A DNA stretch of 64,000 nt from the NCBI RefSeq assembly GCF_011634775.1, contig NZ_JAALXT010000008.1, positions 62,001 to 126,000 of the forward strand, read 5' to 3'. This DNA is from Thalassoroseus pseudoceratinae (GTDB taxonomy: Bacteria; Planctomycetota; Planctomycetia; Planctomycetales; Planctomycetaceae). Below the pieces are notes generated by a model. That model made no database searches and was not told the origin of the DNA. It saw nothing but the letters and a program-made list of their open reading frames with translations. A program made the translations under genes and the position numbers. Shown here piece by piece: positions 63,413 to 64,000 of the stretch (the first letter of the stretch is position 1; each line of letters begins with the position of its first letter).

Positions 63413-64000
63413 ATGTTGAAAACCCATTTTGCTTGGATGATGTTGATTCTGATTTCCTCAACGGCTCCCCGCATTCACGCTGAGGAAACCCAACGAGACG
63501 CGGAACCCGCGAAGCCGGTGCCGTTGAATAAGCAGAAGACGGTACTGCTCAACCGAGCCGACAAACAAATCATCGTGAAGACGAAAGTGGTTCTTCGGGA
63601 AGGGATGCTGGAAATGCTCCTGTGCAAGAAGCAAACCAAAGAGCACGAATCGATTCTATCCGTCGATGCCGACGCCTACGTTATCCATTCCGGTTTGTTG
63701 GCCCTCGGTGCGGAAGCCGGCAAAACGGTGCGGTACGAGAACGAAAAGTTCTATCCGCCGACCGGAGAGAAACTCGACATTTTCGCCATCTGGACGGACG
63801 AGAACGACAAAATTCATCGGGTGAATGTCAAAACTTGGATCCGACGGGCGATCTATCGGTTCTACGTTGCCGATTTGGAGGCGTTGCCCAAGGGTGTCAC
63901 CCTGCTGAAAACCAGTGAGCTTCGGTACGACGCCAAGATTAAGGAACTCTATTGGTACGGTCCCATGACGGAAGAGCAACGGGACGAGTTTCTTAAGATG
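63413..64000 (+). CDS. YdjY-domain protein, partial at window end
   Basis: The ATG at 63413 follows AAAGGA and opens a frame that runs past the window edge. A signal peptide (FAWMMLILISSTAPRIHA) precedes a mature part with VLREGMLEMLLCKKQTKEHE, a pattern typical of the planctomycete YdjY domain. Only the first 196 codons are visible, so the C-terminal half and the full length are unknown. Confidence 0.75.
   Translation, partial: MLKTHFAWMMLILISSTAPRIHAEETQRDAEPAKPVPLNKQKTVLLNRADKQIIVKTKVVLREGMLEMLLCKKQTKEHESILSVDADAYVIHSGLLALGAEAGKTVRYENEKFYPPTGEKLDIFAIWTDENDKIHRVNVKTWIRRAIYRFYVADLEALPKGVTLLKTSELRYDAKIKELYWYGPMTEEQRDEFLKM

Overview
The window is chromosomal DNA of a planctomycete (Planctomycetota, most likely class Planctomycetia). 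The evidence is the gene content: three DUF1559 prepilin-like proteins, a formylglycine sulfatase, a DUF1501 protein, a double DUF1080 (3-keto-disaccharide hydrolase) protein, a TIGR02996-type leucine-rich repeat protein, a YdjY-domain protein, an ECF sigma factor with a membrane anchor and long C-terminal extension, and a Ser/Thr kinase with FHA domains. Genes lie on both strands in short runs. I see no tRNA, rRNA, insertion sequence, prophage or CRISPR array.

Layout. 1-8.3 kb: small lipoprotein, TPP-dependent 2-keto acid decarboxylase, small unknown protein, PPi-type phosphofructokinase, HEAT-repeat membrane protein, FabZ-like dehydratase, an unknown acidic protein and a CrtI-like flavin oxidoreductase. 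8.7-15.6 kb: soluble histidine kinase, ROK glucokinase, a 1206-residue transporter/acyltransferase/acyl-ACP ligase fusion (Aas type) and a membrane-anchored unknown. 15.4-23.7 kb: sulfatase, DUF1559 plus lipoprotein cassette, ECF sigma factor, MqnE (futalosine menaquinone pathway), VOC protein and a small membrane protein. 23.7-33.7 kb: ParE-like topoisomerase, polytopic unknown, MgtE, rplM-rpsI, WbpM/CapD-like nucleotide-sugar dehydratase, Nif3-like protein. 33.7-43.9 kb: divergent Nramp-like transporter, LRR protein, HEAT protein, alpha-glucan phosphorylase, M20 peptidase, two unknowns. 44-50 kb: second DUF1559/lipoprotein cassette, kinase with two FHA domains, diheme cytochrome. 50-57.7 kb: SprT-like protein, MogA, SWIM zinc-finger protein, SRPBCC protein, ceramidase-like hydrolase, Popeye-like protein, third DUF1559/lipoprotein cassette. 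57.9-64 kb: DUF1501, double DUF1080, macrodomain, alpha/beta hydrolase, intradiol dioxygenase and the start of a YdjY-domain gene.

How genes work together. Glucokinase, PPi-phosphofructokinase and alpha-glucan phosphorylase cover sugar entry, glycolysis and glycogen breakdown, but they are not clustered. MogA and the SprT-like gene are 13 bp apart and probably co-transcribed, as are rplM and rpsI. The three DUF1559 genes are each followed on the same strand by a small lipoprotein gene, and a hairpin lies between the two in every case, so this looks like a repeated expression cassette.

The least expected signals are intergenic. Three dispersed palindromic repeat families sit just past stop codons, a proline-rich 45-codon reading frame lies between two of them, and an inverted repeat lies in the rplM leader. 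Among proteins, the Nramp-like transporter lacks the canonical metal-binding motifs, S9 carries an acidic N-terminal extension of about 85 residues, and the Popeye-like protein lacks the usual phosphate-binding arginine. Most of the window is otherwise ordinary planctomycete chromosome, and I found no clearly new multi-gene system.
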